The translations under genes were made by a program, and so were the position numbers. Below, piece by piece: positions 11,616 through 22,292 of a DNA stretch of 43,862 bases. The notes under the pieces were generated by a model, which searched no databases, had not been told where the DNA came from, and worked only from the letters and a program-made list of their open reading frames with translations. This DNA is from Paraglomus occultum (Eukaryota > Glomeromycota > Glomeromycetes > Paraglomerales > Paraglomeraceae). The number at the start of each line of letters is the position of its first letter. The stretch's first letter is position 1. Location: assembly GCA_910592205.1 (NCBI GenBank), contig CAJVPJ010000108.1:1-43862 (forward strand), written 5' to 3'.

Positions 11616-11848
11616 GCTGTGAAAAAAAGAATAGAAATGTATGGTTGGTAGTATCCCTGACCCGCAGGAATAGCACCGGTTAGCCAAGAAAAAACGACAA
11701 GACTACTTGATGCGACCAGCGCATTAAAATGTCGCCTCCTAATGGAGGCGAGAGCGACTTGAACTTGTTCTCCGTCCCTCGCCAGTCGTGCTGACACAAC
11801 AAAACTTGGAACGGAGAAGAAAACTTGAGCACTTGTTTCATATGCCAT
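11616..11848 (-). pseudogene. Inverted partial copy of the first-exon segment of the 8.6-9.9 kb gene
   Basis: On the minus strand an ATG at 11848 opens a frame (MAYETSAQVFFSVPSF...) that matches the left copy almost exactly from 8589 to 8788. The match ends at 11616, just after a T-rich stretch and CACAG, a point that looks like a splice acceptor. The later exons are absent, and the frame runs on into unrelated sequence to 11567. Relative to the left copy it lacks one T in the T run, so this copy keeps an ATG in frame and the left one does not. It points toward the 3' end of the histidine-phosphatase gene. Confidence 0.75.
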
Positions 11849-12494
11849 TGTAAGAGTGCGCTTGATATCTTTTGCAAGGTAAAAAGCGTAAAGCGCGTTA
11901 TTTTGTTTACAAGGAGTTTTTATTATTTTTTAGAGTTCACGTGATGTCTGTATTTGAAATACGTGATTACCCACGTTACTATTACGTCACTACTGTGGAG
12001 ATTAGAACAATTGGCTAGATATAAACTTTGTTTATTTATAATTGCTAGTCAATTTGGCAGGTTAAAAGATTAATTGAATCGGATTACCATTACGAGCATC
12101 TACGTAACTTAAGTCGATGAGTTTCTGTAATGTCTATTGGCAATAATATTTACGTCATATGTTTTGCTCAATTACCTTAATAAGCCGCAAGTTTTAGTAT
12201 CACGCTCAACATTACTATAAGTCTAATAAATAATTCGTTAGGAAGTTTATTTACGTATTAAGGAAAGTAATCGTCCCGAATAATTATTAATTAAATATTT
12301 TTTTTCGGCAATTAAAACATTAAACATATGCTTGCACAGTATTGAATCAATATCGTAGTTTTTAGCATCGTTTCTATCATGTTTGCCGCATATAAACGAC
12401 AAAATTTAATGTCAACATAGAAATAGTTGTGCGATATCAACAACTGCTTGTAGATTATTTGTGTGGATTGTAATTTCGTGAATCGATAAGATTC
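11616..12494. repeat. Right arm of long inverted duplication
   Basis: This is the inverted partner of 7098-8788. It lacks the LINE and MITE insertions of the left arm and so preserves the empty site: around 12036-12046 on the complement, AGCAATTATA runs directly into AATAAACAAAG. The arm contains a copy of the promoter region and first-exon-like segment of the gene at 8.6-9.9 kb, facing inward on the minus strand. Confidence 0.9.
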
Positions 12495-13359
12495 TAATAC
12501 AATTTGCCCACTGTTTCTTGAATAGATCAATTTTTTAATGAAATTTTTATCGCAAGATTGCAGCCGACCGCACTTTTATTAAAAGCGTCCCAAACTTGTT
12601 GCTAATCATAATATCGTGTGTCCTCCATTGTTATTTGAAAAAGATATAAAGGTATCAGTTTCTATAATTGGCAAAGTGGTATCATCAGCCGCTGGGCAAT
12701 ATTCTCACGGTTACGGATTTTCCATACTCTCGACGCCCAATTATTAACATGTCACCAAGTTTGTGTATGTGGTATACGTCCCAAGCACAGTTGAAATTAT
12801 GGAACCCGTTAAGATATTGTAGAAAAGCCATAGGCGCAAGAGAGGTTAATCAAATTTGGTTTTGCATAATTGATTTCTATTTCTGGTAAAACACCTGATT
12901 GAATGAAACGGAAACATCTGCAGTTCCTTCCCTCTCTCGTTCAACAATGCTATGCCCTTAACTGTTTTACTTATTACTCTGATTAGTTTACTAATCGTAG
13001 GTTAAAGAAATTTATAGAATTGTGGCGACGTTATTTACATTTATTACAATACACGTTAATTTTTTGACAAAATTGACTTCATTCATGAAAAACAAAGCAG
13101 GTGACTCTTTTTATTTCAAATAGTAAACAAAGCAACTTTCAATTTTCTGATTCCTAATTACATTCTCGAAACGTTCTGCTATACAACGATTACTATATCA
13201 CTACATTACGTTCTACTTAATCGATTGTTGAATATCTGTTATTACCGACATTTACATTAAAAGTTTTTATAATTTACTGCTTATGTGTTAGTCGGTGCGG
13301 GGGAAATTACTGAGGTTATGGCATTATTGTAATTTTAATTTTTAATTACAGAAAATGGA
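12495..13359. other. Intergenic, no supportable gene
   Basis: Short ORFs only. The T-rich stretch near 13264-13350 probably includes the 3' UTR of the minus-strand RPP1 gene. I see no repeats, RNA genes or convincing exons. Confidence 0.5.
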
Positions 13360-14676
13360 TTATAAATTTATAGTACCGCTCCTTATTCTCTTCTTCTGCC
13401 TCCTTTTCTTGCCCTTTCCTGAACTATCGCCCGCTTTCCACAATTCATGCGGTTCTAATTATGATACGGGATTATAGGATATAACAGATTTATGTGTTTT
13501 TGTACGCGTGACTAATGGTGTATATAAGCATAGAGCATATCAGAGTTAATGCGAAAATAAATTAAAAGTGGGCACAGCGTAACCATAAGTGAACAACGTT
13601 TGGTAAGCATCTTACTTGCGTGTAATAATACAGCTCTGCAGTTTGTCGAAATACAATCTTTAGCTTGGGCTTGATTATTGTTCCCCTGAGAAGCGTAGTT
13701 GTGAGAATTAATACCAAACTATGAATTGTTAAAGACATTAGACTAACAAATTGATGATATCATATGGTCCTCGATGTTCCATTGCTCGTTGTGCATCGCT
13801 GGTGATTATGATGTTTCTTCCGCGAGTGATTCTTACTAGATTCTGTGCATTACTGATAAGCTGCCTTCGACTTCCAGAATCTTTAAATCGTTCCGCATCG
13901 AATTGGTATAATCCATAGGTTAGATATGTACGAGCCACCAGAGAAAGGCGCATTCTCCACCTTTTGCTTATATATACACATACACATAATACGTCGAATA
14001 GCAGGCGCATACGAAATCTCAAAGTAGATGCCTCGATCGATAGCCAATCCCACTGTTGTAGAATGGTAATCGGCTTCCCATTTCAAGTGATATAATATCC
14101 ACATTGAAAGTGCCTTTGCCATCTGAAAGAGCTTCTTGTTAGTCGGTTGAACCGCAACTAGGTCATAAGATGATATCGTGGAATTCGACGATGTCTGTTC
14201 GCATTAGACATCCAGACAAAGAAAGCTTTTGGAATAAAAATTCGTCATCATGATTGATAATCGATCCGATAACTCACCAAACCGTAATTCTGACCCGGAT
14301 CATCAATTAGTATAGTTAGGCGTGTATATTGCTTTATTTTCTCATATGCAAGTACACAGAAAGGAATATTTAATGAAATGTCTCGAATGGTAATGTACAG
14401 GTGAATACTTTCGATAGTAACTTTTAAATATACCGGCGCCTAATATTAGCATCTCACCTTTTTTAAAGCTACTTTTCCGGTGATTGTGTTATTATATACT
14501 ACGACATGATATCCAACTACATACGCAAACATACAAAATTCAACGTTGTTGAGAAGTTATTGTCTAAAAGTATTAGATCCTCTAATATTTTACTAGTGTA
14601 TCGATACTCTTGCGTAGCTCATTTCGAGGTTCTGACTGTGTTGAACCGGATAAGGAATGTTCAAGTCATAAAACAT
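13360..14676 (-). CDS. RPP1: RNase P/MRP subunit RPP1 (Rpp30 family), frame anomalies
   Basis: Minus-strand exons: 14676-14608 (start MFYDLNIPYP), 14516-14458 (GYHVVVYNNTITGK), 14340-14278 (RLTILIDDPG), 14194-13993 (DLVAVQPTNKKLF ... FEISYAPAIR), 13880 to about 13744 (SNAQNLVRITRGRNIII, GPYDIINL), about 13718-13616 (CISTNCRAVLLHA) and 13454-13360 (Lys/Arg-rich tail). These are the hallmark segments of the Rpp30/Rpp1 TIM-barrel subunit, which supports RNase P cleavage of tRNA 5' leaders and RNase MRP. Exon 1 and exon 2 do not join in phase. In exon 4 the best-matching frame switches at about 14113 and back at about 14057. The gap after PYDIINLL is only 25-29 nt. It could be a pseudogene, a gene with sequencing indels, or one with unusual introns. 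Confidence 0.8.
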
Positions 14677-16943
14677 CTTTCCAAATGGACTTGGGACAAG
14701 GATAGATGATGACAATTACTCGAAATATAATAAGAAGAAAATCAATAATTCAGATACTTTTTATATTGTCAGGACGTCACAGTCACATGACGATTATCAT
14801 ACTGTTATACTGTAATTATTCTATCCTAGTATCAAACTTCATGAAGCAAACTTTTTATAAACGTATACTTGCATTTTGCAACACTTCTTCCACATATCTT
14901 CTATTGTTAATCGTACCTTCGCGCGTTGTTTGATAGAGCCATATGCGTGCATATGTAGGAATTAGTAATCGTGCTTAGCAACGTCTAGTATTGATTATTA
15001 ATGATGTATTACAATCCATCCGCCTGCAGTAATTCGGGGCGTATTGGTTTTGTGACGTCACTGGTCATCCGCTTATTCTTAACTCGCAACTTTTTAAAGA
15101 TTCACGAGATTAAAATATAAGCTAAAAGGCGCGCATGATGCTCCCCATTTTTTTGCTTTTTTATGAATCCCATAAATTAAGCTTTCTTGAACTTGATATT
15201 TTTCACATCTGCTGGGACGGAATATAATTTTTCCCATCATTTTGAAAACCCGGTAACAACAACGTTTTCATCGTCGTATTGTATTCTTTAACGTTTGAAT
15301 TTCCTCAATTTTTAAGATATTTTTCTTCATATTATTTTTTTGGCTTTTGTGAGTCTTGGCTACCTCTTCTCGTTCTATTATTAATTCTTCTTTACTCGTA
15401 AATATATATTTCTTTTTCCAATGCTCTGGTTTTATCTCCGAGGCAAGAACTAAAAGACCGGACAATTTCTTCTGAAGCGGTTTATTTTGCGCTAAACAAC
15501 GACAAAAGAATATATGCCTGTTTTGTTTTACCAAGGTATCACACTTCTCACATCACGGAAAAGCATTGTCATCATAATCTCTTTGCAATCTTCGTAATGA
15601 AATAATGTCAAATATCTGTCAGGAGTATTACGAGCTACCATTGAAATTAGGAAAAGTAAATTATTGAAACTAGGAAACAGAACTTACACTCTTGTTGATC
15701 TATTATTCTCAACTTTGTTTCGACATATAACGGTTAAATGTCGATTATTACCATTATTAGCGTTCCTTATCTAATGATTGGTTGTCTTCGACATGCAAGT
15801 GATACAAAGAAACGCTTTGTCTTTCAAAAAAAAAACTTCAAAAAATTTTCTAGTATCAGTCAAATTTATAAGATTGTAGTAAAATAAATGATTTGACAGC
15901 AGGAATAAACAGCCTGTTGTTTATGAGACATTTTTATCGCATCATTTGCCGCTACTCTCTATACGCACATACGACAAGTTTGCTACAACTTTACAAACAA
16001 GTCCTCAAATAATACGGTTTATCGACCACTAACCAATGAAAGAATTCAAACACATGCCATTTGCACTATTATACATTCAATACTTTCAAAACGAGATATT
16101 GTAGTGACAGTCTCTCACCGTTTTGATAAAAGAAAGAAACTAATTCAAATAGAACAAACTCTTTTATTCATGAATGCCAGGCATCTAGGATAACAAAGGT
16201 CTGAATGAATTACGCTCTATAGTTAAGTCTATAACCGAACTGATTAGGACAACACCGTATGTATTGCAATATTTGCCTACGAGACTAGTAAAGTACTTAT
16301 ATTATTGTAGTGTTACTAAATTACTTTGATTCTGCTTTGTCTATTCAACTTATGAGCGCAATGTTTCCATCGAGGAACTGCGATTTGTCAATATGGAAAC
16401 AGCTACTGTATAGCACTAGTTCTACTACCTCCACGTCCAATGTAGCACTTCTCTTGCTTAGTACCAAACTTATATTAGTCCGTCCTCGTCAACTTTGGTA
16501 AGTACCCGGATACTTTGACCAATATTATAGTACAATTGCGCATTTTTACTGTAATTTTTTTCATGATATATTCGTTTCTTTGACGATACCTTTTTAGTTA
16601 TATTTGTCATAACAAGTATCCTTATTCCTTCTATAACATACTGTGAATGGAATGCTAAAGATGCAAATTTTGGATTGCTAATGCTAAGACGATAATATGT
16701 ATACAAAAATTTTCTACCCTATAGTACAGTGCCTCCCCAGCATAATATCTTACACAAGATTCCCCGGGTACTGAACCAGATAAAAGACGTAATTGTAGTC
16801 CAATTGTGCTTAAAAAGGACGACGTATATACGAAAAGTAGTACATTATTGTGAGCCATTAATGAGTACTAATAAAAGTCAAGGCTATGTTAGAAATTTAG
16901 ATTATTACTTAAATCTCAACATGGTGGGGCAAGAAAAAGACTA
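14677..16943. other. Intergenic with one degenerate Lys-rich ORF
   Basis: The only notable item is a minus-strand open stretch at 15534-15268 (MVKQNRHIFFCRC..., Lys/Glu-rich afterwards), preceded out of frame by CEKC, which may be the remains of a zinc-binding protein or transposon gene. I do not recognise it. A perfect palindromic TGACGTCA lies at 15053-15060. No RNA genes were seen. Confidence 0.4.
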
Positions 16944-17529
16944 CACTGCCTAGACATAAATTTGCGTGGTTTTTAAAAAAATTTTATTTGTCTTAGCTTA
17001 ATGAAATACTAATATCTTGTTGGCCAACCATTATTAGCAATACATGCTGGCCGTTTTTGGGAAGAAGTAAATGCCATAGTTAAAAGTTCTATTCGTTGAG
17101 GCATACTATAAATTAATTTGAGGAAGACTATTTGCGAGATTTTCTCTCTAAATTTACAAGATTTATAAGAGAATCAGAACAGTCGCGCAAGCAACGTTTG
17201 AGATAATCCCAAAGGTGTTCAATGGATTTAAATCCGGGGACTGAGCAGGCCAATCCATTAACATTTTAATTTTTTTTCCAGCAATCCATCTTTAGCCGTA
17301 TGAATGGGTGCATTGTCATGCTGAAATTTGTAGAACCGATTATGAAATTTTGAGTACTATTACTTTTATTTATAATTTGAATTGTTTTTATCTTGTATGG
17401 CGTAAACAATAACAAAGACGCGTCATGAGAAACAGAGCTTTCAATTGATACCAAAATCGATTATTTTTGTTACGTTAATTTTAATAAAAAAATAAGAAAA
17501 TTGACCGCACAACTTGTGTTTAGGTAGTG
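16944..17529 (-). mobile_element. Internally deleted Tc1-type transposon with transposase C-terminal relic
   Basis: The ends are imperfect inverted repeats of about 25 bp (CACTGCCTAGACATAAAT on the left; complement of the right end CACTACCTAAACACAAGT) flanked by TA at 16942-16943 and 17530-17531. On the minus strand the interior reads QHDNAPIHTAKDG (about 17310), then DWPAQSPDLNP (about 17255-17225), a one-base slip, then HLWDYLKRCLRD-like sequence, and finally a MPQRIE...GWPTRY tail with a stop near 17008, as at the C-terminus of Tc1 transposases. The N-terminal two thirds are missing. It is dead, and different from the copies at 6357 and 10018. Confidence 0.85.
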
Positions 17530-17644
17530 TACATACGCAGCTTTACACAAAAATGACATAGTCTGGTCTTCAGGCGGCCTTATACTTAAGACCATGTCAA
17601 TAGTTTGTCTTTTTTTTTACTATTGCTACATATTATGCACATTT

Positions 17645-17900
17645 TAAGGTTGTTCCAATTATTATTAATCAAACCTGTATTTATTGTCAACTTAAAGTAT
17701 ACTCAAAATTTTATGTTATTGTTGGTCCAATGAACTCAAAGAACTGTGTTTATTGTCGCCGTTGAAAATATGAGTCATATTCTTGTTAATCCAAATAACA
17801 TTAAAGAAGTGTGCTGACTGTCAGCCTAAGGTAGATCAAAATTTTATGTTATTGTTGGTCCAATGGACTCTAAATTCATTTAAACCGTCTATTATCTTAG
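17645..17900 (+). repeat. Diverged tandem repeat, ~4 copies of 65-74 bp
   Basis: Copies begin with a TTGTTggtCCAAT-like block (near 17650, 17718, 17782 and 17852) and contain a GTxTTATTGTC-like block at about 17677, 17746, 17811 and 17885. The second and fourth copies share a stretch with only one or two differences (17704-17739 and 17838-17873). It starts 115 bp beyond the Tc1 element. No continuous reading frame. Confidence 0.75.
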
Positions 17901-17999
17901 ATAATAATAAGGAAATAAACCATAATAATAAGGTGCATGTTTTGTCATAATCTATGAAAACTTATATCCCAACCTTAACTCAAACATAAAAGACGCACA

Positions 18000-18625
18000 T
18001 TTCATTTGCAATGCAAAACTCATTGCAATACAAATAATTTTTTAACTATGTTTGTCTATAATTATTTGCATATCTATAAATTAGTTATCTTATTTGAGGG
18101 ATAGATTATCTTGACTATCACCTTTTATCTTAACGAGAATTCTCTGTCTAACTAATTAATAATACCCTTATTATTATAATTTGGGACTACTAAAAAATTT
18201 TTTTAATGTGCGGTCATAGTTTTGCCGCCGCCGCATTCTTTGAAAACTTCATATTTGTAAAAAATTTTTCCTGCGTTTGCCACATTAAATTTCAATAAAT
18301 TTTAATAAAATTTTCTATAAATGTTGGCTGTTATTGCGGTCCATATATTAACCATAGCGTTGGCCCTTAAATAATTTGGAAAGTGTTCTCCCAAGTGCTT
18401 AGCAGATTTGGTTCACCGAAGTGTCGTTAACACTTTGATAAAAGGCGATAAAGACGTGTTTCTTTGTGGTGTACTCGAGATGATAGAAAGTTTAAACTTC
18501 GTATACGCGTGTGTTCGGGCTGCATAATCCGTGAAGAGGCAAGTATGCCGCACATTGTCCGCGGTTGAAAGACAATTCTGCAAGGTAAAATTTTGCAATA
18601 ATGTAGGTGTGTCATTCTTAGACAA
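18000..18625 (-). pseudogene. Degenerate paralogue of the 21.5-22.3 kb locus
   Basis: A 24-bp exact match (18000-18023 with 21520-21543), a second 16-bp match (18112-18127 with 21574-21589) and coding-level similarity around 18505-18570 versus 21925-21985 lie in the same order and orientation. In the matching minus-strand frame this copy reads GQCAAYLPLHGLCSPNTRVYEV and then stops, whereas the other copy continues. I take it as a truncated duplicate of an unrecognised gene. Confidence 0.55.
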
Positions 18626-21519
18626 GGACGTAGAGAATGTAATTGAATTAGGTTGACTGTTTGATATTTTTTTCAGTCACTGTGTTTACTGTTAGTTACT
18701 ACCAAATTTCTGACTTTTTATATAAATGGATGTATGTAGTACAAAAATAATTGCATGAGTTTTAATTAATCTTTTGTGGATATTCATCATGTCATTATTG
18801 ATTTTGCGTTTATTATGATCTGATCTTTGACAATATTTAGGAAAAAATTTTTTTTACATTATCAAGTTTTAAGCCCAATTCTCAGGGGTAATTTCTTTTT
18901 CAAGACACATTATATGCGGCACATACAACTAATGTAAAAATTTTTTTTTACTTATGCAGGGTTATCAATTTTGTAAAAACAAAAGATAATGTGAGCTATT
19001 ATACAACGCGATTTATTGTTGCCAAACGCATTAGAATAATAATATGATTTGTTTCAATAACCATGTTTCCCAAATTAACTGACCGTATATACTTTTTAAA
19101 GATTCGTTAAACTTTAGGCATGATGTATTATAACAATAATGATTGAACAATAACATGCATTGTACTCGGCGCATTATAAATAGTGAGCATGCATACTAAT
19201 TAGTACTGAGGTATCCTGAATTTCTGCATCAACCAACACAATTGCGCATCTATTTCAAGTCTGAAACTTGCAAGATATTGCAAATCAAAGTTGCACATAC
19301 CCGGTGTACGTCCAGCGTATGCTCAACGGGCATTGGTCGTTGTATAACAAATTTAATGTAACTCAAACAGTGCCGAATATATTTTTATTTGCAGAAGATC
19401 TATTCGCAATTCTATGAAAAAAAAACCTGATTTGATCAACGATACTATTAATTACTCAAAAACGCCCTCGGCGATAAATAAATATTATAATGACATAGAA
19501 ATTGTTACTCTAGTCCCGCCATTTATTGTTATCGTCATAAATACTATTGTTTGTCAGGCTTAGGCCAAGTACTTTTTTTTTTTTTACTATTTTGGATTAT
19601 CTGATTGGTCGATATAAGCAAAGCGAAATTCCCTCTTCCTCGTATGGCGCTGTATGGAACCGTTCCTCATTGTTAATTTCCATAATAATAACGTTGACAT
19701 TGTTTAAATCGGACTCAGCCACGGGTTGTGAATGTTAAGGGGTCAAAAAATACAGAGTAATAAACGGAACATGGACAATAAAAAAAACCCAATTTGCCCG
19801 GATAATTGCGATAGCTTATTCAATGAATACAGATAATATATGCCAGCGGTTGTGTTCTAATATCACATATTACATGCCATGATAGATCAATAACGTGCAC
19901 ATAACTTCTGAATTTTCTACGTTGATAATACAATTAACATGTCTGCTCGCCGATAACGATTGTTTAAACGATATGATACCGATATATTTGTCATTCATTC
20001 ATAATTGTATATAAAAGTGCCCATACAGTGTGAATGCATTGTTGCTCTCGATATTGTATCGTGATGGTGCTGATCTTAGATTATCGGCGTAGTTGCTTCT
20101 TTCACTGTATAGAATACCAAAATGATGGTGCATATTGGTTCTTGTCCATTTGACTATTATACCACGACGGGGAGTAGAACAAATGATGTTACACATGATA
20201 AGTCTCTAACCTTTATTGTGCACATCATTTATGACTATACAAGAGATGGAATTTTGTCGTACCGTTACAGCCTCAACTCTTTCGATCCTATTATTATTAT
20301 GGAGTAAAATTATTAACTGTTCTTACCCTTAAGTGTGTTACGCTAAATGAAACCGAAACTTTTAAAAAGTTCGTAGGACGATTAATCAAGTCAGCTGTTT
20401 GACATGATCTTCTAAGAAGGTGGGCAGTCAAAACTTTGGAGAAAAATAAACGCTAAGAACGGAGACTGGTGAGATAGTAAATGGGAATAACACTAGAGTT
20501 GGAAATGCCAGCATATTTATATGCTCTTGAAAACGATAAGATTCCCATCTCCGATAGGCCTAGTTCCGTACGCAGTGTTGCTGAGCATTTTATCTCGAGG
20601 GTTTTCGGGTTTGCATATTCGGAATCAGTTTCCATTGGAATCGAGTTTTGAGGTCTTTATTAAGCAATTTCCATTGGACGTGAGGCTTTGCAATACTTGC
20701 GTGAGGTTTCACGCCCGATCGATTGGCGGCCCAAAGTCACGTTTTAGAATACTAACGGTTCATCCGATGGATAGTAGTTAACCGATTGTATTCAACTTGC
20801 TATTACAAGTATTGAATAACGAAATTTGAGACTGCTTAATTTTCAAGTTTCCAAAATATTGCAAAGGCTAGCAATAATTGGGTCTAAAGAAAAGAATTCA
20901 GTGACAATGGAAGCAATAATCTTCCACTGTAAAAGACTACTGATATGCAACATGCACGTGGGCTGGGAGATGCCGTTTTTGAACAAAGAATCGTCGTTTG
21001 TTTCGATGATCTTAAGCTTTTACCTTTAGCATGTAAATAAACGATCCAGCAAATGCGCCGTTTTCCGCGATTGCGAGTTCCGCTGTGTGCAATTCACATA
21101 AGTCACATATTACGCGACAAAATGTGTTGAACACGTCCGGATCGTTAAATGTACTAACATGTTGTTATATCGTATGATTCGAAACATATGCATTAAAATT
21201 GACAACTAGAGCAACAATATGATTAAAACATGTACCAAGATTATCAATGCTACTGTGTTTAACGGGAATGTAGGTAGGATATAAAGAAAGACACAACGTT
21301 CTACAATTATTCTAAATTACATCCAATTCGCCCGTACAGTTGACGCTATCCGTAATGAACTTGGCTGTGCCTATAGAGTGAACTCGTTGAATACTTTTCA
21401 TTTAAGCAGGTTAGTTCAACCACCAATAAACCAGATAGTATTTGAAAATTGATAAACATAAGCATCAACGGAACGAATGTTATTGTGAATGCAGTTTTAC
21501 GTGCCAATTTATACACAAG
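18626..21519. other. Intergenic, no supportable gene
   Basis: Only short ORFs. An ORF at 20521-20781 has no recognisable domain. An A/T-rich hairpin (18842-18861 with 18932-18950, about 70-base loop) is present. TATA-like sequences occur near 19168 without a following gene. Confidence 0.45.
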
Positions 21520-21731
21520 TTTCATTTGCAATGCAAAACTCATACGTAATTTTACATTTTACGCATTAAAAGTTAGATTATCTTGACTACCACCTCTTCA
21601 TTCTCTTCGCCTTAAATTGCATTTGTCCTCCCCTTTCACACCTTCCTTTGACACTACTCAGGCCACCTACTGTGCCAATTAAGAGCGCCACCAATCTCAC
21701 TCTAAACCCACACCACCTTGCGTGTCACTGG

Positions 21732-22292
21732 CTACTTTGCATGTATCTCAGCAGCCATTTCAGCCGTACGATAATGCTCTCGTCGTTTACTATCTGAAAT
21801 AGAACGTAAGTTGAATAAGTTATTGGAAAGAAACAATAAATTGGTTAAATAGAACAAAATTATGAGTTTACCCGTATTGTTCCGAAAGCATTCGGGCAAC
21901 TCGGTAACATCGTACATTCTGGTATTTATGCATAATCCGTGTAGAGCCAAGTAAACCGCAAGTAGCTGACGTGCGACTTGAATTAACAGCTTTTTATTAT
22001 TGAAGGATAAAAAGTCATGTAGAAGCATTTGTCGATGTGTGTTTGATGGCGATACAAAAAGCGATGGAAAAGCGGCGATTATTTGTAGCATCTGGTGATG
22101 GTGGTGGGGAGGGGGGTGACTATGGGGGAGTGCGTTTATATATTCGCTGTCATACGGTTGACCAGATATAACTGATAATAAGCCAAAACATCCCGATAAG
22201 TCTGACGGGGGGCGTGTACTGAATGTAATATTCGGAAGACATTTAAAAATCATTGAACGAATGGAATTCAACAACATTACACTATCAGTCAT
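21732..22292 (-). CDS. Hypothetical protein, unrecognised, possibly spliced
   Basis: Open minus-strand frame of 186 codons starting at ATG 22292. A plausible phase-compatible intron (donor GTAAAC after RNNTG near 21873, acceptor TTTCAG near 21797) would join RNNT to DSKRREHYRTAEMAAEIHAK and stop at 21732. The C-terminal part is the best-supported portion, because a partial second copy near 18.5 kb conserves the LHGLC..NTR.Y.V pattern. The N-terminal part has a His/Pro run and is less convincing. No family recognised; the real start may lie further downstream. Confidence 0.4.
   Translation of the reverse strand: MTDSVMLLNSIRSMIFKCLPNITFSTRPPSDLSGCFGLLSVISGQPYDSEYINALPHSHPPPHHHHQMLQIIAAFPSLFVSPSNTHRQMLLHDFLSFNNKKLLIQVARQLLAVYLALHGLCINTRMYDVTELPECFRNNTGKLIILFYLTNLLFLSNNLFNLRSISDSKRREHYRTAEMAAEIHAK

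Noticed and set aside
7098-12494. Maverick/Polinton or viral insertion
   Set aside because: No protein-primed polymerase, integrase, protease or capsid-like gene is visible and the locus is far too small.
14112-14157. Intron GTTGCG...CTTTCAG with a CTAAC branch point inside RPP1 exon 4
   Set aside because: Splice signals look good, but the sequence encodes DLVAVQPTNKKLF, a conserved Rpp30 segment, so it is coding.
18842-18950. A/T-rich hairpin as a small MITE
   Set aside because: The stem is short and made of A/T runs; no target duplication or second copy is seen.
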